Counted from the first letter of the stretch, positions 1 through 9,216 are shown. The stretch: DNA of 64,000 bases from Kitasatospora kifunensis (GCF_014203855.1 NZ_JACHJV010000002.1:1-64000), one strand, 5' to 3'. The notes: generated from the letters alone by a model not told the origin. Program-made: numbers and translations.

Positions 1-80
1 CCGACCGAGCCACCGCACGGGACTGGTTGCGGTCCCTGGTCGACCAGGGCCGCTACGTCGAGGACGTCTACGGGGGCTGA
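1..80 (+). CDS. 3' end of an unidentified protein (partial)
   Basis: An open frame enters from outside the window and stops with TGA at 78-80. Only about 25 residues are visible, ending in DWLRSLVDQGRYVEDVYGG. The piece is charged and looks helical, but it is too short to assign to a family. The next gene converges on it from the minus strand with 33 bases between, so it is not in an operon with anything seen here. Confidence 0.45.
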   Translation, partial: DRATARDWLRSLVDQGRYVEDVYGG

Positions 81-113
81 CTCAGCGGGTCCGGTGAGGT
101 GCCGGGCAAGCGC

Positions 114-1487
114 TCAGCCCGGGATCAGTGCATCCCACTGATCCCGGGTCGGGCCGTCGTGCTCCGGCGAGAAGTCCGGGCGGGCAGCCAGCCAGGCGGT
201 GACGTGCCGGTCCACCTCGTCGGTGCCGTAGGCCTCGTCGGCCGGCTGCAGGAGGTGGCGCACCTGGGCTCGGGCTCTCATGACGACAGGATCGTCGAAG
301 GCGCAGGCGGCCAGGGCGGCAGCCCGCCGGTCCGCGGGTGGTGAGCTCTCGGCGAGGCGCTGCTCGCTGACGCGGTCGGCGGTCACCTGCGCGTCGAACC
401 ACGGGCGCAGGGCCTGCACCGTCCAGTCGTGGTAGCCGCTGGGGTCCGCGGCGATCTGGTCGGCATGGGTGGCGAGGTGCTGGCCGGCGAGCAGACCGAG
501 GGCCACACCATGGCCCAGGGTGGGGTTGGTGTGGATGAGGCTGTCCCCGGCGTTGACCAGGCCGGTGACGATGGGCCCGGCACCGTCGACCAGGGAAGTC
601 CACCGGTTGTCCAGGCCGGCCATCGCCAGGACGGGCGACTGCGGTTCGGGGGCCAGGTCGAGCCAGGCGGCGCAGGCGGGGAAGCGGCGGGCGGCGGCCT
701 CGAACACGGCGGGGTCGGTGAGCGCGCCGCGGGTCGGATCCCCCGTGGAGAGCACCAGGCTCACCGCGAAGGTGTCGTTGTCGGAAGGGAAGACGCCGGC
801 GAGCGCGAACGGTGCGGCCGAACCGGTCTTCACCCGCCCGGGGTCACGCGGGCCGTCGGCACGCAGGCGGTACCAGCGGCACAGATAGGCGATCCCGGCG
901 CGGTGGCTGTCGACCACGGGCGGGCGGCAGCCGGCCGCGATCAGCCAGGCGGGAACCGGCGAGCGGCGACCGGACGCATCGACGACGAGGTCCGCCCGGT
1001 GCGTCTGCGCACCCACCTGCACGCCGGTGACCCGGGCCGGGCTGCCCTCCTCGAAGCTGAGGGCGCGCACCCGGCAGCCTCGCCGCACCTCGACGGTGCG
1101 TTCCCGCCGCACGGCCGCGGTCAAGGCGGCCTCCAGCACGATGCGGCGGGTGCGCAGGGTCACCAACTCCTCGTCGCCGGCCCGATGCGGCGGATGCTCA
1201 CCGAACCAGTCGAAGTCGTGGTACTCCCGGGCTCCGCGGGCCAGCAGGTCCGCGTAGACATCAGGGGCCTGCGCGCGCAACACCGTGCGCACGGGCGCGA
1301 GGAACGAGTGGGGCTGGATGGCCTGCGGTATTCGGGGCCTGCGCCAGTGGTAGAAGTCCCGGTCCAGGTCCGCCCCGGCCGCCCGCGCGTCCTGCTCGAA
1401 CAACGTGACCAGATGGCCCCGCCGACCGAGCATGAGCGCCGTCCCCAGCCCGCTGATACCCCCGCCGATCACCGCAACCCGCGCCAC
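114..1487 (-). CDS. FAD-dependent oxidoreductase/monooxygenase
   Basis: A 457-residue flavoprotein. The chosen GTG start (1485-1487) follows a GGGGAG ribosome-binding site by a few bases and places the FAD-binding Rossmann fingerprint VIGGGISGLG at the very N-terminus, as in this family. An upstream in-frame start would add about 32 residues of arginine-rich sequence with no homology features. A second FAD-contact segment, NAGDSLIHTNPTLGHGVALG, near residue 330 resembles the GD motif of FAD monooxygenases of the PHBH/squalene-epoxidase type. No membrane segment or signal peptide is seen. The substrate is unknown. The gene is separated from the downstream penicillin-binding protein gene by 113 bases, and there is no obvious pathway context. 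Confidence 0.8.
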   Translation of the reverse strand: MARVAVIGGGISGLGTALMLGRRGHLVTLFEQDARAAGADLDRDFYHWRRPRIPQAIQPHSFLAPVRTVLRAQAPDVYADLLARGAREYHDFDWFGEHPPHRAGDEELVTLRTRRIVLEAALTAAVRRERTVEVRRGCRVRALSFEEGSPARVTGVQVGAQTHRADLVVDASGRRSPVPAWLIAAGCRPPVVDSHRAGIAYLCRWYRLRADGPRDPGRVKTGSAAPFALAGVFPSDNDTFAVSLVLSTGDPTRGALTDPAVFEAAARRFPACAAWLDLAPEPQSPVLAMAGLDNRWTSLVDGAGPIVTGLVNAGDSLIHTNPTLGHGVALGLLAGQHLATHADQIAADPSGYHDWTVQALRPWFDAQVTADRVSEQRLAESSPPADRRAAALAACAFDDPVVMRARAQVRHLLQPADEAYGTDEVDRHVTAWLAARPDFSPEHDGPTRDQWDALIPG

Positions 1488-1600
1488 TGAGCTCCCCTTC
1501 GCGTCGTGTTGCGGCGTGAGCCTACTGCTTGACGATCTTCGGACGCGAACCGGCGCAGTCCGTCGCGGTGCGGGGCACGGCAACCAGCAGTGGGCGGCCG

Positions 1601-3334
1601 TCAGCCCGGGTTGCCGACCTTGAGCACCTGGATGACGGCCGGGGCGGCCGCCTGGGCGCCGTAGCCGCCGCCGATCACCTCGGCGCAGACCGCGAGGTCG
1701 TCCCGGTAGGCGGTGAACCAGCTGTTGGTCGGGGTGCCGGGGGCGCCGACCTCGGCGGTGCCGGTCTTACCGCCGATGTTCCCGCTCAGCCCGGCGTTCA
1801 AGGGGTAGGCGGTGCCGTCCGATTCGGTGAACACGGCGTTCATCATGGCGCGCAGGTTGCTCAGCACACCCGAGGGGAGACTCTGGGCGGCGGGGGGCTG
1901 CGGCAGGCCGGGGACCAGGATCGGCTGCCTGAAGGTGCCGCTCTCCACGGTGGCCGCCACCGAGGCCAGTTGCAGCGGGTTCATGGTGACCTTGCCCTGG
2001 CCGATGTACTCGGCGGCCGTCTCGTCGCTGCTCTGGCCGGCCGGGGGGACGGAGCCGTCGACCGAAGTGACGCCTATCTTCCAGTCGGTGCCGATCCCGA
2101 AGTAGTCCTTGGCAGTCTGGGCCAGATCGCCGGGCTGCAGGGTCTGGGTGGCCTGCTTGATGAAGGCCGTGTTGCAGGAGGCCGCGAAGTCCTGGGTGAA
2201 GGTGTTGTTCGGCCGGGCGTCCGTGAAGTCGTTCTGGTACTTCTGGCCCACGATGTAGCTGGACGGGCAGGGCATCGTCGCGTCGGGCGAGATGCCCGCG
2301 TGCAGCAGGGCGGTCGCGGTGATCACCTTCATGGTGGAGCCGGGCGCGGTCGTCCCCAGCAGCGCCGTGTCGTACTGGGTGGCGGGAGCGTTGGCGATCG
2401 CCAGGATCTGGCCGGTGCTGGGCTCGATGGCCACCATGGCGGAGGGTTTGGCGCCGTTGCCGTACTGCGCCTGCACCGCCTGCTCGGCGGCCGCCTGGAC
2501 CCTCGCGTCGATGGTCAGCTTGAACGGCTGGGCCGGCTTGGGGGCGGTGATGGTGAAGAGCGGCTGTGCCGTGGCCTGGCCCGTGGCGTCGGTGATCACG
2601 ACCGCGCTGCCCGCGTCGGCGGCGTCGGCCGTCGGCACCTGCTGCTGGAACTGCGCCAGGATCGGGGTGAGCGAAGGGAAGTTCGTCAGCGGCTTGCCGT
2701 TGCGGTCGGTCACCGAGGACGGTGCGGCGGAGATCCGCTGGATGGCGAGGCCCTCACCGGTGCTCAGCTGCGGGTAGATCACGCTCGGCGCCCAGTGCAC
2801 CGCCGTCGAGCCGTCGCCGGTCCGCTCGACGGCGAGATAGCCGGTGTACTGCCAGGTGCTGCTGGTGCCGGCGAACGCCGCCTTGGCGCTGAAGCTTTCC
2901 AGGACCTGGTTGGCGGTGCTCGGCGAACCGGAGGCGCCCGCCGCCGGATCGGCCGAGGCTGAGGTGGGGGACGGGCCCGCGGTGGCCGAGGCGAAGGCCG
3001 CCGCGGTGGCCGGACCGCTCACGGCCAGGGTGAGCCCGGTCGGCTTGAGGTTCGTCTGGAACGCCGTCAGCGCGGCGAGTGCGCTCTGCGTGTCGTCGGT
3101 CAGTTGCGCGGCGCCCACCACGTCGCCCTTGGACCAGGCCGCCAGGAAGGCATTGGCCGTGTCGGCGGCGAGGGCGGCGGTGGGCGGCGAGGTGACCTGG
3201 GCGCTCGGCTTCGGCGCGGGCGCGGCCGTGCTCTTTCCGGTCAAGCCCACCAGACTGTAGGCCCCGTACCCGCCGGCCGCCAGCATCGCCAAGGCGACGG
3301 TGGCGACAGCGGCGCTCTTCGTGGCATGACGCAT
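1601..3334 (-). CDS. Penicillin-binding protein, transpeptidase (class B-like) with NTF2-like N-terminal region
   Basis: A membrane-anchored serine transpeptidase of 577 residues that would cross-link peptidoglycan outside the membrane. An N-terminal anchor/signal segment lies at about residues 8-30. It is followed by an Ala/Thr/Pro/Ser-rich region with an NTF2-like (MecA_N-type) fold expected at about 55-190. The transpeptidase domain (about 290-575) has all three motifs: STMK at 333-336 (nucleophile Ser333), SCN at 386-388 and KTG at 523-525. Class B PBPs usually also have a larger dimerisation domain; this one is compact, like the accessory PBPs abundant in Streptomyces. A strong AGGGGGA site precedes the ATG. 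The gene stands alone. Whether it contributes to beta-lactam tolerance alongside the beta-lactamase locus at 8-11 kb is untested. Confidence 0.88.
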   Translation of the reverse strand: MRHATKSAAVATVALAMLAAGGYGAYSLVGLTGKSTAAPAPKPSAQVTSPPTAALAADTANAFLAAWSKGDVVGAAQLTDDTQSALAALTAFQTNLKPTGLTLAVSGPATAAAFASATAGPSPTSASADPAAGASGSPSTANQVLESFSAKAAFAGTSSTWQYTGYLAVERTGDGSTAVHWAPSVIYPQLSTGEGLAIQRISAAPSSVTDRNGKPLTNFPSLTPILAQFQQQVPTADAADAGSAVVITDATGQATAQPLFTITAPKPAQPFKLTIDARVQAAAEQAVQAQYGNGAKPSAMVAIEPSTGQILAIANAPATQYDTALLGTTAPGSTMKVITATALLHAGISPDATMPCPSSYIVGQKYQNDFTDARPNNTFTQDFAASCNTAFIKQATQTLQPGDLAQTAKDYFGIGTDWKIGVTSVDGSVPPAGQSSDETAAEYIGQGKVTMNPLQLASVAATVESGTFRQPILVPGLPQPPAAQSLPSGVLSNLRAMMNAVFTESDGTAYPLNAGLSGNIGGKTGTAEVGAPGTPTNSWFTAYRDDLAVCAEVIGGGYGAQAAAPAVIQVLKVGNPG

Positions 3335-3466
3335 CTGAGATCCCCCTGAGTTACTGTCCCGTTGCCCGCGAAGACTAGTAACCCGGGGCCGTCGCTGACG
3401 GACCTTGACGCACTCGTAACGGAGCCGGTATTCACCGGTTTCCCGCCGCAGTTCGCCGTGGCGGAC

Positions 3467-3498
3467 GTCCAGGTCGGCCGCTGCGGGCCGACCTGGAC
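3467..3498 (-). terminator. Hairpin terminator downstream of katG
   Basis: Perfect 13-bp inverted arms (3467-3479 and 3486-3498) enclose a six-base loop, 18 bases past the katG stop codon. There is no long T-run, as is usual in high-GC actinomycetes. The rest of 3335-3515 is the promoter and leader of the penicillin-binding protein gene. Confidence 0.75.
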
Positions 3499-3515
3499 GC
3501 GGTGAACGCGGTGGA

Positions 3516-5747
3516 TCAGACGAGGTCGAACCGGTCCAGGTTCATCACCTTGGTCCAGGCCGCGACGAAGTCGGTCACGAACTTCTTCTTCGCGTCGTCG
3601 CTGGCGTAGACCTCGGCGAGCGCGCGCAGTTCGGAGTTCGAGCCGAAGACGAGGTCGGCACGGCTGCCGGTCCACTTGGCCTCGCCGGTCGCGGCGTCGC
3701 GACCCTCGAAGGTGGTGGCGTCCTCGGAGGTCGGCTTCCAGGTGGTGCCCAGGTCGAGCAGGTTGACGAAGAAGTCGTTGCTCAGCACCCCGGGGGTGGC
3801 GGTGAAGGTGCTGGTCGGCGACTGCGGGTGGTTCGCGCCCAGGACGCGCAGGCCACCGACGAGGACCGTCATCTCGGGGGCGCTCAGGTTCAGCAGGTTC
3901 GCCCGGTCGATCAGCAGGTACTCGGCCGCCAGCCGGGTGCCCTTGCCGAGGTAGTTGCGGAACCCGTCGGCGTTCGGTTCGAGCGCGGCGAACGACTCCA
4001 CGTCCGTCTGCTCCTGCGAGGCGTCCGCGCGGCCCGGCGTGAACGGGACCTCGACGTCGAGCCCGGTGCTCCTGGCGGCCTGCTCGACGGCCGCGCCGCC
4101 GGCCAGCACGATCAGGTCGGCGAGCGAGACCCGCTTGCCGTTGCCCTGGGCGGTGTTGAAGGCCTCCTGGATCCCCTCCAGGGTGCGCAGCACGGTCGCC
4201 AGCTGGTCGGGGTCGTTGACCTCCCACCCGCTCTGCGGCTGGAGGCGGATGCGCCCGCCGTTGGCGCCACCGCGCTTGTCGCTGCCGCGGAAGGAGGAGG
4301 CCGAGGCCCACGCGGTGGTCACCAGCTGGGAGACGGTGAGGTCCGAGGCGAGGACCCGCTCCTTGAGGGCGGCGATGTCCTGGGCGTCGACCAACTCGTG
4401 CGTCACCGCCGGGATCGGGTCCTGCCACAGCAGGGCCTCGGTCGGGACTTCCGGGCCGAGGTAGCGCGCGATCGGGCCCATGTCACGGTGGGTCAGCTTG
4501 AACCACGCCCGGGCGAAGGCATCGGCGAGCTCGGCGGGGTTCTCCAGGAAGTGCCGCGAGATCGGCTCGTAGGCCGGGTCCAGGCGCAGCGCGAGGTCGG
4601 TGGTCAGCATCGTCGGCGCGTGGCTCTTCGAGGGGTCGTGGGCGTCGGGCACGGTGCCGGCCCCCGCACCGTTCTTCGGCTTCCACTGGTGCGCGCCCGC
4701 GGGGCTCTTGGTGAGCTCCCACTCGTAGCCGAAGAGGGTCTCGAAGAAGCTGTTGTCCCAGGTCACCGGGGTGCTCGTCCAGGCGCCCTCGAGGCCGCTG
4801 GTGATGGCGTCGGCGCCCTTGCCGGTGCCGAAGGTGCTGTGCCAGCCGAGGCCCTGCTGCTCCAGCGGGGCCGCCTCGGGGTCGGGGCCGACGTTTTCGG
4901 CCGGGCCCGCGCCGTGGGTCTTGCCGAAGGTGTGGCCGCCGGCGATCAGCGCGACCGTCTCCTCGTCGTTCATCGCCATCCGGTGGAACGTCTCGCGGAT
5001 GTCGCGGGCCGCGGCGAGCGGGTCCGGGTTGCCGTTCGGGCCCTCCGGGTTGACGTAGATGAGGCCCATCTGGACCGCGCCGAGGGGGTTCTCCAGCTCC
5101 CGGTCACCGGTGTAGCGCTCGTCGCCGAGCCAGGTGGTCTCGGGGCCCCAGTAGACGTCCTCGTCGGGCTCCCAGACGTCGGGGCGGCCGCCGCCGAAGC
5201 CGAAGGTCTCGAAGCCCATCGACTCCAGGGCGACGTTGCCGGACAGGATCATGAGGTCGGCCCAGGAGAGCGAGCGGCCGTACTTCTTCTTGACCGGCCA
5301 CAGCACGCGGCGGGCCTTGTCGAGGCTCGCGTTGTCCGGCCAGCTGTTGAGCGGGGCGAAGCGCTGCTGGCCGGAGCCGGCGCCGCCGCGGCCGTCGCTG
5401 ATCCGGTAGGTGCCCGCGCTGTGCCAGGCCATCCGGATGATGAGCGGGGCGTAGGTGCCGTAGTCGGCGGGCCACCAGTCCTGCGAGGTGGTCAGCGCCT
5501 CGGCGATGTCCCGCTTGACGGTCGGCAGGTCAAGGGAGTTGAACGCCTCGGCGTAGTCGAACTCCGCGCCGAGGGGGTTGGCCACGGCGGGGTTCTTGGC
5601 GAGGATCTTCAGGTTGAGCCGGTCCGGCCACCACTGGCGGTTCCCGCCGCCCTGTGTGGGGTGCGGAGCGCGCCCGTGCGCCACCGGGCAGCCACCCGCG
5701 CCCTCGGACTTCGCGTCTACGACGATTGCATCATGGTTCTCAGACAT
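3516..5747 (-). CDS. katG: Catalase-peroxidase KatG
   Basis: A haem enzyme of 743 residues that removes hydrogen peroxide by catalase and peroxidase activities in the cytoplasm. The length is normal for the two-domain KatG family. The distal triad is visible in RMAWHSAGTYR (Arg, Trp, His). The Tyr and Met of the Met-Tyr-Trp adduct lie in GLIYVNPEGPNG and FHRMAMND. AGGHTFGKTHGAG holds the proximal haem His, and the C-terminal non-haem domain is complete. Streptomyces katG genes often follow a Fur-type repressor gene (furA/furS/catR); here the upstream neighbour is a divergent aldo/keto reductase region with no such gene, so regulation must come from elsewhere. The ATG at 5745-5747 is preceded by AAGGATT. 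Confidence 0.97.
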   Translation of the reverse strand: MSENHDAIVVDAKSEGAGGCPVAHGRAPHPTQGGGNRQWWPDRLNLKILAKNPAVANPLGAEFDYAEAFNSLDLPTVKRDIAEALTTSQDWWPADYGTYAPLIIRMAWHSAGTYRISDGRGGAGSGQQRFAPLNSWPDNASLDKARRVLWPVKKKYGRSLSWADLMILSGNVALESMGFETFGFGGGRPDVWEPDEDVYWGPETTWLGDERYTGDRELENPLGAVQMGLIYVNPEGPNGNPDPLAAARDIRETFHRMAMNDEETVALIAGGHTFGKTHGAGPAENVGPDPEAAPLEQQGLGWHSTFGTGKGADAITSGLEGAWTSTPVTWDNSFFETLFGYEWELTKSPAGAHQWKPKNGAGAGTVPDAHDPSKSHAPTMLTTDLALRLDPAYEPISRHFLENPAELADAFARAWFKLTHRDMGPIARYLGPEVPTEALLWQDPIPAVTHELVDAQDIAALKERVLASDLTVSQLVTTAWASASSFRGSDKRGGANGGRIRLQPQSGWEVNDPDQLATVLRTLEGIQEAFNTAQGNGKRVSLADLIVLAGGAAVEQAARSTGLDVEVPFTPGRADASQEQTDVESFAALEPNADGFRNYLGKGTRLAAEYLLIDRANLLNLSAPEMTVLVGGLRVLGANHPQSPTSTFTATPGVLSNDFFVNLLDLGTTWKPTSEDATTFEGRDAATGEAKWTGSRADLVFGSNSELRALAEVYASDDAKKKFVTDFVAAWTKVMNLDRFDLV

Positions 5748-5832
5748 GGGAATCCTTCCTTACCAGGCGGACCACGGTGCTCAAGAACTGCGGGCGGTGG
5801 AATGGCCAGGGCCCGGGGAATCGAACCTGCGG

Positions 5833-5860
5833 TGGACACCGCCCAGGTGGACGGTGTCCA
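5833..5860. promoter_or_regulatory. Inverted repeat upstream of katG (possible operator)
   Basis: Nine-base perfect arms TGGACACCG (5833-5841) and CGGTGTCCA (5852-5860) are separated by ten bases, about 85-115 bases upstream of katG. The spacing and symmetry suit a dimeric repressor, but no regulator gene is adjacent. The remainder of 5748-6189 holds no convincing gene. It becomes AT-richer around 6060-6110, which would fit a promoter region. Confidence 0.4.
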
Positions 5861-6189
5861 ACTCGCGAAGCATGCCAAACCTATAGCCGATCGAGCCCGG
5901 ACGTCCAACGGTTCGGCTATCCGGTGTTCCGAGCCGGTGTTCCGAAGTCGAGGTCGCCTGGCGCGGGTTGTGCCCGGCCGCTGTGTCGGGCGTCCGCCCG
6001 GCCGCCGACGGGTCGGGGAATTCCTGGGTGCGGCCGATAAGGCGGAGGATCGGCCTGCTGTTCTTAACTCCTTTAAATGCATTGATATGAATGCACTGCT
6101 GTGCGCCTGAGTGAATCGCTATTCTCCGAACGGAACAAGCGTACGTCGGGGTAATGCGGCGCGGGGAGTGCTCCGCCGGCACCCTGCGG

Positions 6190-7179
6190 TCAGTTCCAGG
6201 GCAGCTGCGACCGGTGCTGCCAGTACCCGCGGGCGGGTTCGGCCACGGTGGCGAGCCGCGCGAGCTGGTCCGCGTCGAGCCGCAGGGCGGCGGCGCGCAG
6301 GTTGCCGGTGAGCTGGCCCGTGGTCGCGGCGCCGGACAGCACCACATCGGCCCAGGGCTGGTGGAGGACGGCGGCCAGGGCGACCGCGTCGCAGCCGCTC
6401 TGCGCCTGCTCGGCCACGCTGCGCAGCGCAGCGGGTGCCGAGTCGGCGGCGGCCAGGCGTCCGTTGGCCATGCCTTCCTTGACGATGACGATGCGTCCGG
6501 CGTCGTGCGCCGCGGCGAGGGCCTCGCCCGCCGAGGGTTCGAGCAGGTTGTAGGTGGCCTGCACGCTGCCAAAGAGCGGCTCCCCGTCGACCGTGACGGT
6601 GAGCGCGGCACGGATGGCGTCCGCCTGGGCAGGGCCGCTGGTCGACAGGCCGATCAGCACGCCCTCGGTGGCCAGCTGCGCCAGCCGGTGGTGCAGGACG
6701 GTGTCGGTGAGTGCGGGGCTGTCCGGCGTGACGGAGTGGATCTGGTACAGATCCAGCCGCTTGCCGAGCAGGCCCCGGCTTTCGAGCAGTTGGCGGTCGT
6801 AGGTCTGCACGCTGTGGTCCTTGACCTCGTGCACCTCGGCGTCGGCCCGCCAGTCGGCGGTGTAGGTGTAGCCCCACTTGCTGCCGACCACCACGTCCCG
6901 GACCTCCGGGCGCTGTTCGAGCCACTCGGCGAGGAACTCCTCCGAGCGACCGTAGGAACGCGCCACGTCCAGGTAGCGCACGCCCTGCGCGTAGGCGGCG
7001 TCGAGCACCTCGTGGGCGCGCTCCCGCATCGCGGACACCGTGCGCTCGCCCGGAAGATCCTCGCTCCTGCCGAGGTTGATGTAGCCGGGCCGGCCCAGCG
7101 CGGCCAGGCCCAGCCCGAGGCGAGGGGTCGGTGCGGTGGCGAGGTGGTGTTCGAAGGACGTGGGGTACTCGAAGGACAC
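6190..7179 (-). CDS. Aldo/keto reductase family oxidoreductase
   Basis: A 329-residue NADPH-dependent oxidoreductase with the (beta/alpha)8 aldo/keto reductase fold. The catalytic tetrad context is visible: the Asp in YLDVARSYGRSEE with its Tyr, the Lys in VVGSKWGYTY, and the His in LDLYQIHSV. A C-terminal NADPH-binding stretch around VLSGAATTGQL is also present. It is cytoplasmic with no signal peptide. The ATG start lies at 7177-7179. The physiological substrate cannot be told. It points away from the PIG-L deacetylase gene at 7320, so the 140-base gap should hold two divergent promoters. Confidence 0.88.
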   Translation of the reverse strand: MSFEYPTSFEHHLATAPTPRLGLGLAALGRPGYINLGRSEDLPGERTVSAMRERAHEVLDAAYAQGVRYLDVARSYGRSEEFLAEWLEQRPEVRDVVVGSKWGYTYTADWRADAEVHEVKDHSVQTYDRQLLESRGLLGKRLDLYQIHSVTPDSPALTDTVLHHRLAQLATEGVLIGLSTSGPAQADAIRAALTVTVDGEPLFGSVQATYNLLEPSAGEALAAAHDAGRIVIVKEGMANGRLAAADSAPAALRSVAEQAQSGCDAVALAAVLHQPWADVVLSGAATTGQLTGNLRAAALRLDADQLARLATVAEPARGYWQHRSQLPWN

Positions 7180-7273
7180 GGGCGGGTGCTCCCTGCTCGG
7201 AGTTGACGGACCCTCTTTACCGTACCTGCGACGTTTGCCGGGATGTCGTACCGGTGTTGCAGACTGGGGCCGA

Positions 7274-7302
7274 TCGCTCGACCTATCAAATCGCTCGACC
7301 TA
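7274..7302. repeat. Two 17-bp direct repeats in the PIG-L gene promoter
   Basis: TCGCTCGACCTATCAAA at 7274-7290 is followed directly by a second copy starting at 7291 with one T-to-C change in its first 16 bases. The pair ends about ten bases before the PIG-L ribosome-binding region. Side-by-side repeats of this length can be activator sites, but they may simply be a slipped duplication. Confidence 0.5.
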
Positions 7303-7319
7303 CCAAGAGGATGGTTCTC

Positions 7320-8156
7320 ATGGCTGACCGGCCCCTGACGCTGATGGCAGTGCACGCCCACCCGGACGACGAGGCTACCGGTACGGGCGGCGTCCTCGGG
7401 CGGTACGCGGCCGAGGGCATTCGCACGGTGCTCGTCACGTGCACCGACGGCGGCTGCGGCGACGGTCCGGGGGGCATCAAGCCGGGCGACCCCGGGCATG
7501 ATCCGGCCGCCGTCGCGGCGATGCGCCGCAAGGAACTCGAAGCCAGCTGCGAGGTGCTGGGGGTCAGCCACCTCGAACTGCTCGGGTACGCCGACTCCGG
7601 GATGATGGGCTGGTCGGCCAACGACCTGCCCGGATCGTTCTGGAGCACGCCGGTGGACGAGGCGGCCGCTCGCCTGGCCGAACTGATGCTGCGTTACCAG
7701 CCCGACGTGGTGGTCACCTACGACGAGAACGGGTTCTACGGCCACCCCGACCACATCCAGGCGAACCGGATCACGACGGCGGCGCTGGCGCTGACCGGCC
7801 TGGCGCCGAAGGTGTACTGGACGACTGCGCCGCGTTCGAAGATGGAGGAGTTCGGGCGGGTCATGCGCGAGTTCGGCGCGGACTGGGAGGAGGAGGCGGA
7901 CCCGTCCGGGGACGGACCGTTGGCCGACATCGGGCTGCCCGACGAGGAGATCACCACCTGGGTGGACACCACCGCGTTCGGCAGCCAGAAGTTCGACGCG
8001 CTGCTCGCGCACGCCAGCCAGAGCGAGAACATCTTCTTCCTGAAGATGGGCAAGGAGCGCTTCACCCAGCTGATGGGCGTGGAGACGTTCGTCCGGGTCC
8101 ACGACACCACCGGCGCGGCCCTGCCCGAGAACGACCTCTTCGCCGGGCTGCGCTAG
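7320..8156 (+). CDS. PIG-L (LmbE) family deacetylase
   Basis: A 278-residue zinc-dependent N-deacetylase-like protein. The zinc and catalytic motif AHPDDE is near residue 14, and the third ligand is in the C-terminal motif GHPDHIQAN. The family includes MshB (mycothiol biosynthesis) and Mca (mycothiol S-conjugate amidase), both found in actinomycetes; which one this resembles, if either, cannot be settled by eye. ATG 7320 is chosen because AAGAGG at 7305-7310 is correctly spaced from it. The ATG at 7311 would touch the ribosome-binding site. The product has no signal peptide. The gene is monocistronic, converging on blaL. Confidence 0.85.
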   Translation: MADRPLTLMAVHAHPDDEATGTGGVLGRYAAEGIRTVLVTCTDGGCGDGPGGIKPGDPGHDPAAVAAMRRKELEASCEVLGVSHLELLGYADSGMMGWSANDLPGSFWSTPVDEAAARLAELMLRYQPDVVVTYDENGFYGHPDHIQANRITTAALALTGLAPKVYWTTAPRSKMEEFGRVMREFGADWEEEADPSGDGPLADIGLPDEEITTWVDTTAFGSQKFDALLAHASQSENIFFLKMGKERFTQLMGVETFVRVHDTTGAALPENDLFAGLR

Positions 8157-8188
8157 CGGCGGCGCTGGCCGCCCTCGCCGGACAGGCC

Positions 8189-9133
8189 CTAGCCGAGGGC
8201 GGCGAGAGCGGCCTTGGTGGCGTCCGCGAGCAGGGCGTCGTCGGAGGAGGCGCCCGCGGTGCCGCGGTCGGACAGGATGGCCAGGACGATCGGAGCGCGG
8301 CCGCTCGGCCAGAGGATCGCGATGTCGTTGCGGGTGCCGTAGCCGCCGTTGCCGGTCTTGTCGCCGACCTGCCAGCCCGCGGGGACCCCCGCCCGGATGT
8401 AGGGGCCGCCGGTCGTGTTCGCCTTGAGCCAGCCGGTGAGCAGTTGCGCGCGGTCGGCGGGCAGCGCGTCCCCCAGGACGAAGGCGCGCAGATCGGTGCC
8501 GAGCGCGCGTGGGGTGCTGGTGTCCCGGGTGTCGCCGGGGGTCGCCTCGTTCACCGTCGGCTCGGTCCGGTCGACGTTGGTCGTCGCGTCTCCCAGGTCG
8601 CGCATCGCGGCTTGGAGCCCGGCGGGCCCGCCGAGCTCGTTCAGCAGCAGGTTCGCGGCGGTGTTGTCGCTGTACTCCAGCGCGGCCACGATGAGGTCGC
8701 GCACGGACATCCCGGTGGCGACGTGCTGCGAGGTGATCGGCGAGTACTGGGCGAGGTCGGAGGTGCTGTAGGTGATGACGTGGTCGAGCTGGGCGTCTGT
8801 GTCGCGCTTGAGCAGCACCCCGGCGGCGAGGGCCTTGTAGGTGGAGGCGAAGGCGAAGCGTTCGTCCGCCCGGTACGTCACCGTGTGTCCGGTCCCGGTG
8901 TCGAGCGCGTAGACGCCGAGGCGGGCGTGGTAGCGGCGCTCGGTCTCGGCGAGGGCCGAGGACGACGGGTCCTGCGAGCCGGGCGAGGCCGACGCGGCTG
9001 CTGCCGGGACGACCGCTGTTGAGGCGGTCCGGGCCGGAGCGGGCTGGTGGCTCCCGGCGCACCCGCTGAGCAGGCCCGAGACGAGCGCGAGAGGCGCGAC
9101 GAGCATGGCTGTCCGATAGGTCGAAGAAGGCAT
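8189..9133 (-). CDS. blaL: Class A beta-lactamase, lipoprotein type
   Basis: A serine beta-lactamase that would hydrolyse penicillins outside the cell. It has 314 residues from the chosen ATG. All class A motifs are present: STYK at 97-100 (nucleophile Ser97), SDN at 155-157, the omega-loop Glu191 in EPTVNEATPGD, and KTG at 259-261. The signal peptide ends in LLSGC, a lipobox with Cys25, so the mature enzyme is probably lipid-anchored. Starts at 9160 or 9190 are possible in frame, but they would put extra residues before the hydrophobic core and run into the operator. The gene is divergent from a LysR gene and a BlaB-like gene, the same layout as the S. cacaoi inducible beta-lactamase locus. 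Confidence 0.93.
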   Translation of the reverse strand: MPSSTYRTAMLVAPLALVSGLLSGCAGSHQPAPARTASTAVVPAAAASASPGSQDPSSSALAETERRYHARLGVYALDTGTGHTVTYRADERFAFASTYKALAAGVLLKRDTDAQLDHVITYSTSDLAQYSPITSQHVATGMSVRDLIVAALEYSDNTAANLLLNELGGPAGLQAAMRDLGDATTNVDRTEPTVNEATPGDTRDTSTPRALGTDLRAFVLGDALPADRAQLLTGWLKANTTGGPYIRAGVPAGWQVGDKTGNGGYGTRNDIAILWPSGRAPIVLAILSDRGTAGASSDDALLADATKAALAALG

Positions 9134-9188
9134 GACGGCAGCCTGGCGCCGCTCACTCATCCAGTCAAAGACGGAAATAACCCTTTCC

Positions 9189-9215
9189 ATGCTGTTTTGG
9201 CATACGATCGTGTGC
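9189..9215. promoter_or_regulatory. LysR-type operator region between blaL and blaA
   Basis: Two overlapping dyads lie just before the blaA start. ATGCTGTTTTGGCAT (9189-9203) is a perfect T-N11-A LysR box with ATGC/GCAT arms. GCATACGATCGTGTGC (9200-9215) is a near-perfect 16-bp palindrome. TACGAT at 9203-9208 would serve as a -10 element for blaA only about eight bases from its ATG, implying a leaderless or nearly leaderless message. In S. cacaoi, BlaA activates blaL from T-N11-A sites, which is the basis of the call. Confidence 0.65.
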
Positions 9216-9216
9216 C

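Noticed and set aside
5795..5832. Minus-strand GGTTCGATTCC, like a tRNA T-loop
   Set aside because: The flanking bases do not pair as a T-stem, and no acceptor, D or anticodon arms can be folded around it, so it is neither a tRNA nor a clear att-site remnant.
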